Below are positions 5,416 through 7,998 of a stretch of DNA of 7,998 nt, piece after piece (within the stretch, counting starts at the first letter, position 1; each line of letters begins with the position of its first letter). The stretch is taken from positions 1 through 7,998 of the forward strand of contig JACMOA010000210.1 of assembly GCA_014378225.1 (NCBI GenBank), in the 5' to 3' direction. Below the pieces are notes generated by a model that saw only the letters and a program-made list of their open reading frames with translations, was not told where the DNA came from and searched no databases. Made by a program: the position numbers and the translations under genes. This DNA is from Deinococcales bacterium (GTDB taxonomy: Bacteria > Deinococcota > Deinococci > Deinococcales > Deinococcaceae).

Positions 5416-7998
5416 TTAAATTGCCCCCACCTCGAGCGCCATTTTCTCCTGCACTTCTTTCACCTTGTCCGCGTTAGAAATCAACGCAATGGCAGAGTTC
5501 TCCGCTTTCAGATAGCTCGAGGCCACCCGGCGCACATCCGCAAGCGTCACCGCCACCAGCCTCTTTCTGAACTCCTGCTGTTTCTCCCTCGAGTACCCCG
5601 ACAAATCCGAGAAAAATCTCGAGCGCCCCAGTGTGTCCGGTGAGGTGAGCGGGTCCAGCGCTCCGCCCGAGCGAATGAGCGCCTCCTCGAGTTCCTGGGT
5701 TCCTACTTCGTTGGAATTCACGAACTCGAGCGCTCCCCGGAACACCTCGAAGGTGCGCTCAATGTGGGGGTCCCGGTACGAGGTGAAGCTGAACATCCCG
5801 CTTTGGGGCGAGTAACTGGCGCTGCCGCCGTAAGCGCCGCCTTTTTCGCGCAGTTCGCGCAGGGTGTAGTTGGCAGTCAGGAGCTGGGCCAGGGCAAACA
5901 GTACAGGGCTGTCTGGGTGGGCGTAAGGCACTCCTGGAAACACCTGAGCGTTATAGGAAACAGGAACGTCGGTGGTGCGTGCTCGAGGGGTGCGGGTCAT
6001 TGGGAGGCGGACAGGCGGCGAGGCCCGGAAGGTGCCGTTCTCACCAAGACGCCCGCTAGGTGCCGTTTTGTCCAAGACGGCGGGTTTTCGGTTTTCGGTT
6101 CTCGGTTCTCGGTTTTTTAATGGCTCGAGCAGACCGTCTAGCTCGAGAGAATCCAGGGTTCCCCTCTCCGCTGTGACCAGAACACTTGCTTTTCCTTGTA
6201 GCAGCGTCCTTGAGAGGTCCTCAAACTCGGCTATCAGAGGCGCTGTGCTGCTTTCATCGTCTCCCACCAGGGCTTTCAGGCGCTCGAGCAGACTCAAACC
6301 GCTCTGGCTTTCACTGAGAGCGCTCAGCGGGCTAAGCTGAGCGGCAGCCAGCATAGCGGCGTAACGGCTGCCGTTTTGCACCACTCCGGCTTGCTTGCCG
6401 GTGCGCTGCTGTTTGAGCAGTTGATACAGGCGACCCGTGTCAAACTGGGGAGAAGCCAGGAAATCCCGCATCAGCTCGAGCAGGGCGGCGGCGTTGCGTA
6501 CCAGCGCCTTACCACTCAGTGACAAGTGCTGGTGCGCCCTCTCGAGCGAATCTGGGGCCGGGGTCAGGCCCACGCTCGCGCCCTCACCTCCGGTGCGGGC
6601 CTCAAGCAGACGCGCCACCTCGAGATAATCCAGTTGTCCAGCGCCGCTTTTGGTGAGCGCGTAAGTGTACAGCGGCATCAGGTCCTGCTGGCGCTCGCTG
6701 AGGTGGGCGGTCTCGAGCTGCACGTCCACATAGAGCAGGCCGTTGGTGGGTTGCGCGCACAGGCCCAGGGTCACGCCGTCACGCTCGAGCCGATTTACCA
6801 ACACGTCTGGAACGTCGGTGCGAATGTCACTCAGCGCCAGGGTGGGCAACAAATCGTTGTTATCGTCCTCGTCGTCCTGCATTTTTAGCAGCTCGAGCGC
6901 TTCGGAAACCACTTTAGCCTTGCCGTCGTTATCCAGTGCGGACTCGAGTTCCCGGATGAGCTTTTCTTCGTTCTCGAGCTTCTGACCTGCCAACAAAGGG
7001 TCTGGGGTCAGCACGATTTTGACCCGGTGCGGGTTATCCAGCAGTTCGCGCTGAATGAGTTTACCAAAGTAGTTTTCCGTTTTGCGGTTTTCACCCAACC
7101 GCTCGAGGTCGGCGTTGAACTGAAGCACACTGAGGGGGTCGCCACCGTACATCCAGGTGCTGGCAAACTGAAAAAACACGTTCAGGCTGTAAGGAAAGCC
7201 CGCGTTGCTCACTTCTTTACGGTTCAACTCGAGCTGGTGCAGCGAACTCTCAATGGCGCTTTCATCCAGACCCTTCTGGGCCAGCTCCTCGAGCGTACCC
7301 AACACAATTTTTTCGATTTGGTCGGCGTGCTCGGGGCGGGTGTCCTTGAGTCCAGCCGTAAACATTGCCTCTCTAAATTCCGGGTTGAATCCGGTTCCGT
7401 CAGATAAACTCGCGCCCAGGCCGGAGTCTATCAGCGCCATCCGCAGTGGCGCGGCGGCGTTGCCCAGCAGCACATCGCTCAGAATGCTCATCTCGAGGGT
7501 ACGGTAAGCATCAAAACTGGGGGTCGTCACCCAGCCAATGCTCACCTGGCTCGAGGACTTTGTTTCGCTCGAGGGAAAGGTTCCACTCACTTCTCGAGGA
7601 CTCTCAAAGCGCGGCTGGTCGGGAATCTGGGTATCCATCTCTTGACGCTCGAACTTACTCAGCGCCTCCCGATTAATAAACTCGAGGTGTTGCACGAGCG
7701 CCATATTGCCGTAAGTATAAAAATAGGCGTTGGAAGGGTGGTAGTGCTTGTGGTGAAACGCCCTCAGCCCTTCCCAGGTGAGGCTAGGGATGGCTTCGGG
7801 GTCTCCACCAGAGTTGTGAGCGTAAGTGAGGTCTGGGTACAGCGCCTTGCCCAGCAGCTTGTACATCACGCTCGAGGGGCTGCTCATGGCCCCTTTCATT
7901 TCGTTGTAAACCACACCCTGAAGGCCCAGTTTGCTGTTTAGGTCGGCGGGGTCAGCATACTCGAGCCTGTGACCTTCGCGCAAAAAGGTCCATTTAGT
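5416..7998 (-). CDS. M16C zinc metallopeptidase, presequence-protease (PreP) type, 5' partial
   Basis: At least 860 residues are visible and the frame is open past the right edge (TKWTFLREGHRLEY...). The TTG at 7983 is therefore not the real start. PreP-type enzymes degrade unfolded peptides inside a closed chamber; the bacterial substrate here is unknown. The zinc motif HxxEH lies outside the window. The third zinc ligand is expected at E33 of the visible protein in GVVYNEMKGA. NSGGDPEAIPSLT and YHPSNAYFYTYGN follow, typical of PreP. A helical M16C-associated hinge region spans roughly 340-580. The C-terminal half carries REKGGAY (717-723) and SYRDP (740-744), the conserved substrate-binding Arg/Tyr segments. 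Full-length relatives have about 970-1000 aa. At 628-675 there is a Pro/Arg-rich, low-complexity insertion encoded by heptamer and 28-bp repeats, lying just before the conserved VPVSYNAQVFPGVPY. The gene contains 28 CTCGAG copies. No signal peptide can be judged. Confidence 0.9.
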   Translation of the reverse strand, partial: TKWTFLREGHRLEYADPADLNSKLGLQGVVYNEMKGAMSSPSSVMYKLLGKALYPDLTYAHNSGGDPEAIPSLTWEGLRAFHHKHYHPSNAYFYTYGNMALVQHLEFINREALSKFERQEMDTQIPDQPRFESPREVSGTFPSSETKSSSQVSIGWVTTPSFDAYRTLEMSILSDVLLGNAAAPLRMALIDSGLGASLSDGTGFNPEFREAMFTAGLKDTRPEHADQIEKIVLGTLEELAQKGLDESAIESSLHQLELNRKEVSNAGFPYSLNVFFQFASTWMYGGDPLSVLQFNADLERLGENRKTENYFGKLIQRELLDNPHRVKIVLTPDPLLAGQKLENEEKLIRELESALDNDGKAKVVSEALELLKMQDDEDDNNDLLPTLALSDIRTDVPDVLVNRLERDGVTLGLCAQPTNGLLYVDVQLETAHLSERQQDLMPLYTYALTKSGAGQLDYLEVARLLEARTGGEGASVGLTPAPDSLERAHQHLSLSGKALVRNAAALLELMRDFLASPQFDTGRLYQLLKQQRTGKQAGVVQNGSRYAAMLAAAQLSPLSALSESQSGLSLLERLKALVGDDESSTAPLIAEFEDLSRTLLQGKASVLVTAERGTLDSLELDGLLEPLKNREPRTENRKPAVLDKTAPSGRLGENGTFRASPPVRLPMTRTPRARTTDVPVSYNAQVFPGVPYAHPDSPVLFALAQLLTANYTLRELREKGGAYGGSASYSPQSGMFSFTSYRDPHIERTFEVFRGALEFVNSNEVGTQELEEALIRSGGALDPLTSPDTLGRSRFFSDLSGYSREKQQEFRKRLVAVTLADVRRVASSYLKAENSAIALISNADKVKEVQEKMALEVGAI
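6030..6085. repeat. Diverged 28-bp tandem duplication inside the M16 gene
   Basis: Bases 6030-6057 and 6058-6085 align with 22 of 28 identities, sharing AGGTGCCGTT and CCAAGACG blocks. The period is four heptamers and not a multiple of three, so the two copies are read in different frames. They encode about residues 638-657 of the visible M16 protein. Confidence 0.6.
6084..6118. repeat. Heptamer array GTTYTCG inside the M16 gene
   Basis: Five consecutive 7-bp units: GTTTTCG, GTTTTCG, GTTCTCG, GTTCTCG and a degenerate GTTTTTT. Read on the coding strand they give KNREPRTENRKP (residues 628-639). The frame stays open through the array, so the insertion is tolerated in the protein. It is a different consensus from the CAGACnn block near 3000 but has the same unit length. 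Confidence 0.85.

Larger units (their letters stand above)
13..7965. repeat. Highly iterated dispersed palindrome CTCGAG, about 83 copies
   Basis: Hand counting finds about 83 copies from 13-18 to 7960-7965, or one per 96 bp. Roughly two are expected for a random hexamer in 8 kb. At least 16 are extended to GCTCGAGC. Copies per gene: prmC 14, S41 peptidase 7, methyltransferase 13, ABC 9, DUF4864 4, glycine-zipper 2, M16 28; at least 6 more are intergenic. Within genes many are read as Leu-Glu (CTC GAG), but other frames occur, for example Pro-Arg-Ala near position 12. The enrichment is therefore not a codon-use effect alone. Confidence 0.95.

Overview
The window holds seven protein-coding genes. 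Two are cut by the window edges. Base composition is moderate to fairly high in G+C. The likely source is a free-living bacterium, and Deinococcota is my best guess. The reasons are several starts with a TAnnnT -10 box 6-7 nt upstream and no Shine-Dalgarno (leaderless style), dispersed heptameric repeats, and the gene types. No single marker proves this assignment.

Layout, left to right. (1) prmC, the release-factor glutamine methyltransferase, + strand, 5' end outside the window. (2) A secreted S41-family peptidase, + strand, with its own ribosome binding site. It ends 9 bp from the convergent stop of (3), a class I SAM methyltransferase of the trans-aconitate methyltransferase/BioC type, - strand. 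(4) An intergenic block of heptameric CAGACnn repeats with inverted arms. (5) A LolD/MacB-type ABC ATPase, - strand, without a visible permease. (6) Divergent from it, a secreted DUF4864-type protein. (7) A glycine-zipper protein of 179 aa, probably translated from a leaderless mRNA and closed by a strong terminator. (8) A short stretch that looks like the 3' remnant of a gene, followed by a bidirectional terminator. (9) A large M16C zinc metallopeptidase (presequence-protease/PreP type), - strand, whose N-terminus and HxxEH motif lie outside the window.

The genes do not form one pathway. They read as housekeeping and cell-envelope or proteostasis functions: translation termination, two peptidases, a transporter ATPase, and two exported or membrane-associated small proteins.

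The strongest signal is not a gene. The palindrome CTCGAG occurs about 83 times in 7998 bp (hand count), roughly one per 96 bp, where about two are expected by chance. It lies in genes on both strands, in more than one reading frame, in intergenic DNA and inside a terminator loop. This resembles the highly iterated palindrome HIP1 of cyanobacteria, but with a different sequence. A second layer is two unrelated heptamer arrays, one intergenic and one read in frame inside the M16 peptidase.
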